Source: Volvox africanus (Eukaryota > Chlorophyta > Chlorophyceae > Chlamydomonadales > Volvocaceae). From it: 64,000 nucleotides of DNA. The notes beneath the pieces were generated by a model. The model saw nothing but the letters and a program-made list of their open reading frames with translations. It was not told the origin of the DNA and made no database searches. Where the stretch lies: contig BSDZ01000101.1 of the NCBI GenBank assembly GCA_030268105.1, positions 1,426,001 to 1,490,000 on the forward strand. The letters run 5' to 3'. Both the position numbers and the translations under genes were made by a program. Within the stretch, counting starts at the first letter, position 1. Each line of letters begins with the position of its first letter. Shown here one piece after another: positions 22,377 to 33,441 of this stretch.

Positions 22377-25300
22377 TCACCTCCCCGCGCCCACTGCCTC
22401 CCGTAGAGTCGACGGTGACCCAGCTGCCGCCGGCGTAGCTATCCCGCCGCCGCCACTGCCGCCGCCACTGCCGCCGCCACTGCTGCCGCCACTGTCATTC
22501 CCCGTCCCGCTGGACGGCCCACTCATCGCCTCGCCTTGTAACCCCCCTTGCTGCTGTTGTCGTGAAACCGCTGCCGCCTCCAGCAATGAACGCGGAGTCG
22601 ATTGCGTCTCGTAATCCATCCCCAGATCCGTCCAGCTGCTCGCGCTGGCTGCCTCTGCGGATGTTCGCTCCCTAAACAGCTCCGGATTCTGCTGTGCAAA
22701 AAGTTGAATGAGGTCCGGGGGCACGTGCTCCTCGGGCTCCCAGGAAGTCTGCGTTGGATAGATGAAACCGCACAGCAACAGCAAGGGGTGGGGTTGTGGA
22801 GGACCCACGCGGAGGCCGGATTTGTACACAGGACCGCGTAAGTGGGTTGGGGGACAGTGTCCGGGGAGCGGGAGGAGCTCATGGCGAGGAAATGGGGAGG
22901 CAAGTACATCAACATAACTTTTGGCTGCAAACCCTGAACTGCAGACAGCGGACAGCGTCGCCATATCAAAAGCCCCACCATTTCAACATGTGGTCCAATC
23001 GTGGAGAGGGACAGAAAATACGCACACGAAATCACATAACTGGCAGCAACTCACTGGGTAGCCATCTCCCCATCGAATCTTGAAGCGCCGCTCCGTACGA
23101 ACCTGAGGAGTGGAGATGACATTGTCATTAGGCCAAGATTGAGCCTTGAGTGGCGTCTTCGACTCCCCAAATCGAATCGTCCTTCCTCTTTACACTGCCT
23201 CCTTTTCACTGCGTCAGCTCTCCTTTTTAAGGACACACACAACACCGAAGCGGTATGTACCGCCATCCTGGTGCGTGTGCGTGTGTTCCTATGCACCGTA
23301 CGTCACCGCACCGCATCTTTCCCCTAACCCTGTCTGCAGCTTTGATGGTCACCGAAATGCCGCGTTCGGGAGCTGCGGCGTGCCAAGATATTCGTTTCAC
23401 GTTTTCAGGTACTGCAACTTCGATTCTCATCGCTTCATCGTTGCAATCGGACTTTAAATTCTGGTTCTATTAAGATAGACCTCTTCGAGTAACATTGAAG
23501 TCCTCGCTCTACTTGTATTGCAATGCTCATTCTTGTCTGCGAACCCCATGCCCACCACACCTGTACCACATCCAGCACCTCCGCCGCCTCTCCATACTCC
23601 AATCCTGCCAAGAAGTCCTCCAGCACCTCCACTCCTACGTTGCGCTCCGGCACCCACTCATCGTCCCGGCCGTCCTCCGGAGGAAACGATACCAGAAACT
23701 CCCGCGACCCGTCGGGGTTCGTTCGCATGTTGAGCACGTTGGCGGGGACCACCTCATCGTACAATCTGCGATTAGATTTACCGAATATCCGAACAGGAAT
23801 AAAGATATGCTGGTTTGCCTCTTGGCGGCAAGGTGCTAATACAGCTAACCCCCTTTTTTGGCTGTCCTTTCTGCTTGAGCCCGGTATTGCCATGGCGAGC
23901 CAGTACTACCAACAGGAGCTCAGCCATATTCCGAGCAGCTATTTGTATCCGAAAAGAAGACTTTTTAGGGACTCGAGAGTTAGGTTCCGCAGCATCATCC
24001 TTGCGCTATGTCGTCCCTAGTCCCAACAACACACCAGGGCAAACCAACTGGACATCGGTTTTCAGTTGGTTTATCACGAGTCCCACATGAGCTGCTACTC
24101 TAAATTGGCCTCCCAAATTGAGCACATGGCTCCATTATTAAATGCAAGCACGCACGAGCACTCATACACACACACACACACCTGTCTGTGAGACAGTTAG
24201 CCACTTCCTCCAGCGCCAGTCGCCGCTGCACGCTGCCCATGTTGAGCGGCATGGTTGCCTTCAAGTTGTTAATGAGGGAGACCACGTCGCGGCCCGTGTT
24301 GTCCCGCAGCTCTGGGTTGGCCCCAGCCTCTAGGAGCACCGTCATGGAGGAGGTGTGCATGTAGCCGGCGGCCATGTGCAGCGGGGTGAAGCCTGAGCGA
24401 GGCCCAGGGAGGTGGAGGCCGTGGTAATGGTGATGTGCCTTTGCGACTATGTTTAGGTGACGGGACGCGTTCATGGATGCGTGTAAGCTTTCGTTGAAAA
24501 CTGAGTCGCAAGAAGGGTGACAGCCTGGTGAAGCGCAGAAACTGTGTGTCTGTGCGTCCGGCATTCCCATGTCTCACCTTCTCTATCCTGCAGGTCCACA
24601 TCTGCGCCAGCTTCCACCAACAACCTGGTCATGTCGGCGCTGCCCAGGGCGGCAGCGAAATGCAGCGCGCTGCGGAAGAGGGAAAGGATGAAGCGGGCAC
24701 GATGCAGCACGTGGTGGACGAGCCGTGGGGCTAAATGAGCACAAATCGCCCACCCGTGTGCGTGCATGTGCATCTGCATTTACATGTCCCAAGAGAGTAG
24801 GCATATGCGTGTGTGCGTGTGCTTGACCAAACCATTTGGAGACCAGTCCCACCGGGCATTCACATTCGTATTCTTTACCTGCGGCGATTTTCATCCACCA
24901 CATGCGCCAGAAGTTCCCTGCCTCCTCCCAGCATTGCAATCATGGTGTCCACATCAGCCTGGAGGGACAGAGCAGCGAGCGAAAAACTACAGACTCAACT
25001 ACAAGAACTCACGTGCAATGAGGGATCATGGAGGAGGAACGAAGAACAAGATGGGTACGAATACGAGAGCTGCTGCGCCGCAAGTTGTGGCAAAAGGGCT
25101 GGTGGCCACGCCGGCGTTGTAAATACTACAAGGCGGGGTAGGTTGGTGGCTTGTTGCAAACACACCTTTCTGGCCGCATTCCACCACTTTTCCTCGTAGT
25201 CCCGCAACAAGTCCTCGGACAGGTTACCCGCCACCTCCCTGTATATATTTGCGACGTGTAGCGTCAGTGCAGCAGGCTCTGTGAGTATAGGTCGGGGCGC

Positions 25301-26251
25301 CATGTGCATATTCGGGGCGCCAAATACAGTTGGACAATGCTTATACATGCATCCGCAACACGCCGAGCCTTCGCCACGTGCAATGAGGCCGCGGCAGTGA
25401 TGCCGGTGGTAAATTTTCATCGAGTCCACATGCATCCACAGCGACATGGGAGACCCTCTGCAGCTCGGATCTTCGCCCAGATCTTTATCGAGTGCACATA
25501 CATCTCCATTCCCCTCTGACAGACAACACCGCCCCTTCTTTCGCCGGATTCACCACCAAACCGTTCACTCGTCTGCGCCCGCTGGCATTTTTGAAGCTCA
25601 ACTCCTCTAGCTTTGATATGTTCTATTCACGCTTTCCGGGTTTCCATATTTCCAATCCCGCGCGTTGGGGGCTTCAATTTCTGATTTGGGTCACTCAACT
25701 CACACACAGGCGTGATAAGCTGAATACTCTTCCACGGCCGCCCTCGGGCCCTTCTGTTTAGTAATTGCCATCTATGCATTCGTACTCTCAATCCCCTCCC
25801 TTGGTAAATCTATGAGCTGGCAGCAACGCACCATGTGGCTTCGGCGCCGTCCTGCATTGCATTCCAGGCGTTCGTGCAAGGGGGGGGCCAAATTTTGTTT
25901 GGGATGTAAGGGAGACGGACATTACCGTCCCCAATTGGCGAAGTGGCTCGCCTCTGAAGCCGCTCCACTGCAATCGCTGCGAATCCAACTCACCTTCCAT
26001 CTTGTAAGATATTCAACACGCGGAGTGTCCGAATCCAAAATTATGCGCGCGCCGGCCAGCTCTTCCACCTCCTTGTAGCCCTCCACAAAGACTAACGGCG
26101 TAGGTCCCGACACACGCAGATGTGTTATGATGTGACGAGTTTCAGTATAATGCTTATAGCTGGTTAGGTGCTGGCGAGCGCGCGGTGTTGGGCTGGGTCT
26201 GTGGGCTGTGCCCGCTGGAGGTTTTACACGAGCAAGCATTATTTTAAGCAA
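22377..26251 (-). CDS. Chloroplast signal recognition particle 43 kDa protein (cpSRP43)
   Basis: Nine exons (minus strand): 26251-25994, 25851-25832, 25238-25166, 24958-24879, 24669-24578, 24392-24182, 23765-23561, 23102-23055, 22748-22377, giving 452 aa. Order: presumed transit peptide (residues 1 to about 50); chromodomain 1 (about 56-112, GARIILDSDTPRVEYLTRWK then DGAEATW); ankyrin repeats (about 118-245, including SALHFAAALGSADMTRLLVE and TPLHMAAGYMH); chromodomain 2 (about 246-300, REFLVSF then DDEWVPE); chromodomain 3 (about 300-355, RRFKIRWGDGYP then TSWEPEE). This order is unique to cpSRP43, the stromal chaperone that binds LHC proteins and works with cpSRP54 and Alb3. The Tyr in HMAAGY matches the region contacting the LHCP targeting motif. 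It is longer than the Arabidopsis protein (373 aa) because of a Ser/Gly/Gln-rich tail. The start codon is uncertain; ATG 26239 is also possible. Confidence 0.9.
25832..25851 (-). other. 20-nt microexon of cpSRP43
   Basis: The microexon is flanked by GCAG on its 5' side and GTGCGT on its 3' side. It supplies exactly DGAEAT plus the first two bases of a Trp codon, which the next exon (25238) completes with G. Without it the first chromodomain would lose its aromatic-cage Trp and go out of frame. Confidence 0.8.
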
Positions 26252-26581
26252 TCCTATGTGGTGGCAAACCTCAAGTTACAAATTCAATCGCAAAAAACGG
26301 ATCTATGTGATTGTGCTGTTTAGTGCTCTGGTGTATCGTTGCTTGCAAAGCTAATATGATCCTCTCTGTTTAAGAAAATAATTATATATTACGAATTGAA
26401 GAACCTAACGAGAAATCGGAAAAGCGAACTTGATGTGCTGCGGGACCAGCAAATGGAAAAGATTTTCGCCTGTACGGAAACATGGAAATGACAAACACTT
26501 GGCAAAAGCGCAAACCGGTGTAGATCAACCGTCGTATACGTTAGCTCCATTTTCCACGCCCATGAATAACTGGATGATATT
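26252..26581. promoter_or_regulatory. 330-bp divergent intergenic region between cpSRP43 and QSOX
   Basis: The two start codons face away from each other across this short AT-richer spacer, so both promoters must lie within it or in 5' UTR introns. An AT-rich stretch, aataattatatattacg (around 26380-26396), could act as a TATA-like element; that is inference. Confidence 0.45.
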
Positions 26582-29500
26582 ATGATGCGACCAAGAGATC
26601 CATCTCTATTACTTTCAGTGTCATGCCTGTTTCATGTTATGTTGTTGCAGCCATGGACAGTATATGCAGAACCGTTTATGCATTCAGATGTCGCTGCACA
26701 AATTTCGACTGCCAACTTCACCCAGGCTCTGAATTTACTGGGAGCAGACCAGGTCTGCCTCATCGAGTTTTACGCCTCCTGGTGCCCAGCGTGTAAGCAC
26801 TTTGCGCCCAAATTCGAGAAATTTGCAAACTTTTTAAAAGACAAACGTTTGGGAGGGCGACTCTTGTACATCGCGCGCGTGGACTGCGCCATTGAGGTAC
26901 AAGGCAACCTGATGAGATGACAAAGACCCGATCAGTGTGATCTATGATCAGCCGCCGCTGCACTGGAGAGATAGTTGGGCTGGAACACTCGGCTACAGGC
27001 CCCATCATCTCGTAGCCACGCCTGTTGTCATCGGTGTCCTGAGATGTCTCATATAACAATCCTCTTTATGTTTTAAGTCTTCCATTTACCTCACCAGTTA
27101 GGACAGCTGTCACGAGTCGTGTAACGCTTGTTCAGCCGTTGACATGTCGCCATGTCCCCCTGCGCTCGTGGTGTTAGCCTTACCGAGGCGTGACACCCAG
27201 ATCACCTGGATACCTTCCTTTTGGGGCCATTTTGATTTCAGGTTGACCTTTGTGGTGCCTTTAATGTGCCGGGGTACCCGGCTTTGTTTCTGGGACTAGC
27301 ACCAGACTTCCTAGCTAAAGATCCCAAGAAGCTTCAGATCTACCATGGGCATGACCGGCAGCTGCAGCATCTGGCAACCTGGGTCGGCGAATATTTCAAA
27401 ACGTGGGTATTAGTCCTGAGTCTGTGATAACTCGGTTTCTGCGTCACAGGCATTGCCAAGGCGGGATTGGGGTGAAAGGAAGTGTCGGGGTGTGCCTTGT
27501 CCTCTATCCTGCATCCAAGTCTGTCCCGTATTCTCTACGAGTATGTCGCCTCGGCATTGTTGTAGTTTTGTTTAAGCTAGACCACAGTTTCTCTTCCCTG
27601 TTTTCACTTCCTGTGACCACAGCGAGTTGATATACTCAGAGGTGGAGGCGGGGGCTCCTGTTGGCGGCGCAGCTAGCTCGGGCGCACATACCTCCTCGGC
27701 GACTGCAAAGCGGCGGCCGTTGCCAAGCGGCCCGGAGTGGTCATTAGCTGACGTGGAGGGGGCCACGCTGCAGTTATGGAGCATCCTGGCCACCACACCA
27801 AGTCTGCATCGTGGGGCGGAGAAGCGTGCGGCATTACGGGGTATATTGGAAGGCTGGGCGGCGGCACACCCCAGCACGAGGTAATGAAGCGTGAGGGTGC
27901 CGGTGGAGTGGGAGCCTTGCAACTTACTCTGTGTGATTTGGTTGGCGGAAAGTCTGGTCCGATAAGTCACGGGTAGTCGTAACCTTCGACGAAAGTGTTA
28001 TGAAGCTCCGATGGGTGAATCCACTTTACCGCACCAGGCTGCGCTGTCAGTCTTAAATGCTAGGCTAACCTAGTATCGTGCCCTCGCAACGTTGGAAAGC
28101 TAGGTGGCGGGTGGACGTTGGATGGGCATTGGTCTTAAGACATACGTCCACCCGCATATTTGTACCGAATGGTTCAGAAGCGCTTAGTTGAATGAGGAGC
28201 CCAAAACCGATAGTTGCACCCTGTCCTCCACCCGTGTGTAGCTGCAAGTCGCACGCAAACGGCTTGCTTTCATCTTACGATAAGCTATGGCCGGCGGGGG
28301 AAGAGGCAGCTCCAGCGGCGCTGCTGCAATCAGAGCCCTGCGGGCCTCCCGCAGGTCTCGCCTTCCGGGGCGAGTGGGTGACGTGCCGCGGATCGAAACC
28401 GGATAGCCGGGGATATTCATGCGGGCTGTGGGAGATGCTGCATACCATGGCCTTACGGTAAGGGGTTACGGTACGGTTACGGTAAGGGACGGTTGCGCTT
28501 GCGCAGGTTTAGAGCTGGTGCGGTGAAAATGATCCTAGTCTTCGTGTATTAAAGCGCCTGTTGCAACTGAGGAAATCCTAACGGGAAACAACGACCGGGA
28601 AGAAGCATGGATTGAGGAGGGACATATACAGTCAAGTAGGTCGGTGTTGTAACATGGGATCCTATAGCGCTATGTTTCCGAACCCGGAATTGCTGCGCAC
28701 GGCTGTCGCGGTTCTGTCTCCTCACATGACACTGTCCTGCTGGACGTCCTGCCGTTCTGGTATCTTCATAATCCTACAGTTTTCCAGAGAAGCCGGGCGC
28801 CGCCGGGCCCGCTCAGGCCATGATGACTTTCCTGACGCTCTTCAACACACACTTCTTTCAGTGCGCGCCGTGTCAGAAGCATTTCGGCCGCATCCTGGCC
28901 TCGCCGGAGGCAGCCGCCGTCACTGACCGGCGGTCGCTGTCGTTGTGGCTATGGAGGGTGCACAACGAGGTGTGTTATGGGGTGTTGCGGGGAGATGGAC
29001 CGGACTTGCACAGGATGGCTTATGTGGCTTGTGTGTTTGAGGTTGGGAATTAACCATTGCCCTACCTTTCTGCTTGAGATTTTAAAAAACCTCTACACGC
29101 GCCGCTGCAGGTCAACGAGCGGCTGCGTGGCATTGAGGCTCAGTACGGCCATAGCACCACAGGTGACCCTGAGTTCCCCAAGGAACAGTGGCCGGCGCCT
29201 GAATCGTGCCCTCATTGCCGCGCAAGCGACTCCGCAAGCGCCTGGGTGGAGGACCGCGTGTGGGAGTATCTGCAGCGGGTCTTCGGGGTGGGAAGTGCGC
29301 CAGGAGCTGATGGTGTGAGGCCTGTCACGCAGCTGCAGTTGGGCCAGAGCTCCAGGTGGGCGGGGACCGGGAGAAGGGTAAGCCGGCCAACCTGGTTACA
29401 GGAACCCCACAGCCAGACCCGTGGTTACTCCCTCATCCCGTAAAGTGGCTCGGGCCTTATGGTATTGATTATCGCAGAGCTGCTTACTCTTGTGCGATGA

Positions 29501-29880
29501 GGATATGTTGATATGTTTTAAAAGTTCTTATGCCGTGCTTTTGCCTTGTGCGAACCAGGTAAGTGTGTGTGGGAGAGAGTGTGACAGGACGACGGCGAAA
29601 GAGGCATGGGAGCATAACGATCTTGCCATTTCGTTGGCGCGGCCCTAGTCCCACATCCTGTCCATCACATCAGTGATCTCCGAAATATGCCGTGCCTCCC
29701 GTCCCCAACTGTGTGCATTTATGGTGCAGAATTCGCACTACCTCCGTCCTTTACAGCCTGCTTCCTGTGCTGGGTGTCGCGGCTGCGGCGCTGCTGATGT
29801 TCCTGGTAGTGCGGGGAAACATGATTTCGGGTCGTCGGGGGCGCAGTTCGGGGATGCTTTGGTCGTCAGCTGTTAAATGA
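26582..29880 (+). CDS. Quiescin sulfhydryl oxidase (QSOX)
   Basis: Seven exons: 26582-26896, 27242-27402, 27623-27880, 28242-28457, 28780-28969, 29111-29355, 29730-29880, giving 511 aa with consistent phase. Signal peptide at about residues 1-29. Thioredoxin domain with redox pair Cys68-Cys71 (EFYASWCPACKHF), continued by VDLCGAFNVPGYPALFLG. A helical spacer follows (ATLQLWSILATTP). The Erv/ALR flavin domain has WVTCRGSKPDSRGYSCGLWE, the active pair Cys345-Cys348 (HFFQCAPCQKHF) and a C-terminal Cys413-Cys416 (ESCPHC). One membrane segment lies at about 468-490 (SLLPVLGVAAAALLMFLVV), then a short basic tail. The enzyme oxidises thiols in secreted proteins and passes electrons via FAD to oxygen in the ER/Golgi. 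Domain order and all three CxxC motifs are complete. It diverges from cpSRP43. Confidence 0.92.
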
Positions 29881-31210
29881 CGGGGCGGCCCACGAGCGGC
29901 GGACACCGTTCGTGGGCGATTCCATGCATCAGCTGTTAACGCCGGTGCAAGCGTATGCGTCGACATCGGCAAGCAAGGTGTATACGGGGAAAAGAATTTG
30001 TGAGAGGCACACACCGGTGAGGAATGGTCGTGGTATGTTCTGAGTGCGTTTCTGCTTTCAAGACGTATGAGACGTTAAGAGCAGACGCCGGTTGGATTAC
30101 CCAAGGCAAGTATGGAATGATAATGAGACACTACAGCATGAATCCGTAACCTATGGCATCAGGAGAGGTCCATTTCATCATGATGAATAATGATATGAAC
30201 GAACGAGTAAGGCAATGGCTTTCTAGAAATCCAGGGCAAAACCAGTGATTGCAAGGTATTCGTATGTTATAAGCACCTCGCACCGAGTTGGAAAATCTGC
30301 TGCCTTCAAACGATAAGCAAGGGGCGTGTGACGTCGAGGTTCTTGCTACCTTTGAAGAGTATGGTATCTTGTTACCATATGACATCGTGAGAGGATGTGT
30401 GGAGGGTAACGATTCGATATGTACGAGAATGCATGTAAAAGTTTGCGTATATACCTTAGGCATTTTCATCACAGAAATGTAGCGACCAGACATCCCCTAT
30501 ACAATGGGTCCGCCCTCCCAATCGCATTCCTGCCTAGGTGCTCGTGTACACGTGCTTTGCAAGCACGCCCGTAGCCAACGATACGTCACCATCGTCCTTC
30601 GACATGAGCACGTTTCCTGGCTCCTGCCAGTACTTGCGCGTACCCCTTTCCTCCTCTCTAGCACCTGTGTTTCCAGTAAAATACGACGCAAGCTATAACC
30701 ACTGCGCGACATTAAAACCACCCGATGATGTACGTACGGCACATGAATAGGCGAAGCCAACTCAGCACGCCTCGTAAGCCCACCATAAACACCCGCGCTG
30801 CTCGTTTGTCCTATCGCGCACCGCATTCTCGTGTAATTCGAACCCGTCCCAACGCCACAGATAACTGTCGCTGCACTGGGGGTACACGACGCCATTTATT
30901 TATGAGGTTGCTCTAGGTATCCAGTCTCCCCAGCAACCAAGGCACGTTCACAGTACCGCGCATGCAATCCCTGATAACTTTGCGCACGCCCCGCCCAGTG
31001 AGTGGTCTAGTCAATCCAGTTCAGACACAAAGCAAGCGATCGGGGTCGTATCACACCCCTTACCAAACACCTACCTTGTGTACACCCTCATCCTTCCCTA
31101 CTAGCCGACCATTTACCCAAGGAAGAGCGCACGCGCTGCAGCATCGACCCAGTGCAGTACATATGATTTTAATAGTTTGCATTGACGGATTGCCGCGACG
31201 CACATTCACA
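29881..31210. other. Intergenic stretch between convergent genes, no gene recognised
   Basis: It lies between the stops of QSOX (plus) and the LRR protein (minus). Only short, unfamiliar frames are present, the largest a 132-codon minus frame at 30497-30895 with no recognisable domain. Confidence 0.45.
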
Positions 31211-33441
31211 TCATGTTGCGGACGCATGTTGGGCCATTACTTCACCATCTGCTGGTTCGCCGCCTTCTTGATCCGCGTTGAGCCCTTTAGACGTCCCAGT
31301 CCCTGAAAGCGATGCGACCGCTAGTTGTGCTTCCTTATGCGCTTTAAGGCACAAGGCTGGACCGGAGCCCTCCCTCACGACCCCGCCATGCGCTGCACTG
31401 GTTGCCTCGGCCGTGTCCTCCGTGCGTTTAAGCCCCTGAGGTTGCCGGCCATCCCCATCGCTCTGCAACCGCAATACCTCTGCCGCGCTATGCAACTCCG
31501 CCGGCTCCTGCTCAGGATGCTGTGCTGGCGCGGATCCACTGCCCACTGGCGCTCCATCGTCGATACTTCGTGGTGAGGCGGCATCAAGGCCCGAAGAAGT
31601 CGATGCTACTGCTAGACGCGATGCCGCATGCGCCATCGAGCCATTCCCCCGAAACTGCTCCGGCACAAGCTTCAGAAGAACCGAGTCAACGCGCCTGATG
31701 CCAAAGGGCAGAAACAGATGCGCATTCGCCAGCAGGTACCGTCAGCATGAGAGTACGGGCTGGTAGGTGAATAATCGTCAAATCTCCCTTAACCAAACAT
31801 GGCTACAAAGAAACTTACAATCGCTTAAGCTCTGTAAGCTGGCTAAACGTCTCCGGCAGCTCCATGAGTTTGTTGTTGTCAAGCCACCTGACGAAATGTA
31901 TTGGCAGAGGATGATATAAACAACTGGCCTTCAAGCAAAGACATGTCTGTTGTAATCCACTTACAATGATGTGAGGCCCTTCAATTCCCCAATACTCTGC
32001 GGTAGCTGCTCCAACGCGTTATCGTTGGCAATCCTGTATAGGGTACACAACATCCTGTTGTGGTCTCTAAGGCGCGCTCCCTTGCAACACCCCCACTTAC
32101 AGTTGGCGAAGGTTCGTTAGCTTGCCCAAAGCATGCGGAAGGCATGATAACTGATTGTCATGCAACCATCTGCAACAGGAGAAATGTTTCGGGTGTGGGG
32201 TTTGGTGGCGGGTTTGAAATCAACCGTATAGGGTATCCAGGACAACATCTATGCATGGATCTATATATTGTTTCCAACAACTTACAGGGTTTGCAGTTGA
32301 GTCAAGTCACAAAGCTCCGTTGGTAACTGCTTTAAGTTGTTGCCGTCCAACAACCTGCGGTGGCGGGCAGGGACCTCCTGAGGACACGCGACACGTCCTG
32401 CTCAGCCCCCGAGACCCTGACTCACAGCGATGTCAAGTATGTCAGCTGACCAAGCGTAGACGGCAGCTGCGTTAGGCCGTTGTTGCTCAGCAACCTGTCA
32501 AGCACCATAGTCCATCCATGAGCCGCTCACGCGCTGTGACTGTCAAAAAGGGGCCGCCTAATATTCACCAACTTACAGGGCAGTAAGACCCGTCAGTTGA
32601 CCAACCTCCGTTGGCAACATAGTCAATTGCATGCCGCACAATGCCCTGCAGAGAACGGTCGCGCGGTTAGTGACCGCAAAGTTGCACTCGGAAAAACTCC
32701 ATAAATAATTATGGAACTCACAGGCCAGTGACCTCCCCGTTAAATGTGCGGACACCTTGCCAGCGCTTGAAGTCGGAGGACCGCCAGAAAGCAACGCTGA
32801 TCTTGCTCCCCGGGTTGCTGTCCCGAATCTTTGCCAGGACACCGCGGTTACGTTCTTCAGATGCACTTATAAGCTGCACGAAGAACGTATTCTGTATGGG
32901 CGGCGCCAAGGGCGGGAAAACGTAAGCACCTATCCATCGCATTCACCTGCTCAGCGGGCGGAGCAGCGACCGGCGGCTCTGCGTGCCCCGTGGCAAGGTC
33001 CGAAACACGTCGTCGAAGCTGATTGTTCATATTCTTGAGCTCTGTGTACTGCTTTTGCACCTCAGCAAGCTTTCGTTCGGCCTCCGCTCGCGCCTCCAAT
33101 TGGGCTTGTAGCCCTGACCTGACAAGCTGCTGACGAGTTGTTTCAAACTCCCGCTGCAATCCGTCATGCTCCTTTTGGAGCTCCTGTAGTTTGGACTGCA
33201 GCTCCGCATATCTGCTTTCTGATTCTTTCGCTGCTGAAAGTAAAGCCGAGTTCCGCTCCTGCAGCTGCTGGAGTTGCGCCTTCAAAGCAATAATCTCGCT
33301 TGCAGGAACTGTTGCTTCAGCATGGGTGGGCTGTCCTCTGGAAGCTACATGATTGTTAGCGCTCTGCTTTGACCCCGTATGGTTTCCCGGTTTGACGTCG
33401 TCGAATGTATCACGGTCTTCCCTTGAGCACAGCCCTCCCAT
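31211..33441 (-). CDS. Coiled-coil and leucine-rich-repeat protein with N-terminal acylation motif
   Basis: Nine exons (minus strand): 33441-32947, 32891-32722, 32645-32577, 32494-32426, 32354-32286, 32169-32101, 32033-31965, 31887-31819, 31694-31211, giving 520 aa. The N-terminus MGGLCS fits N-myristoylation (Gly2, Ser6) with Cys5 available for palmitoylation. Residues about 48-150 form a coiled coil (heptads such as LKAQLQQLQERNSALLSAAK). Exon 2 reads into LRRs (WQGVRTFNGEVTGL). Six 23-residue LRRs follow, each of the form LxxNxLxxLPxxxGxLTxL, for example LLSNNGLTQLPSTLGQLTYL. The last 160 residues are acidic and low-complexity. LRRs of this short type resemble plant intracellular Ras-group LRR (PIRL) proteins; a membrane-tethered scaffold role is inferred. 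Exons 3-8 are all exactly 69 nt and share one phase. Confidence 0.82.

Noticed and set aside
31695..31733. In-frame residues just upstream of the last LRR-gene exon as a partial seventh repeat (LLANAHLFLPF)
   Set aside because: No AG precedes it in the right phase, whereas a standard acceptor at 31695 restores the frame; the residues look LRR-like and may be a dead repeat exon.
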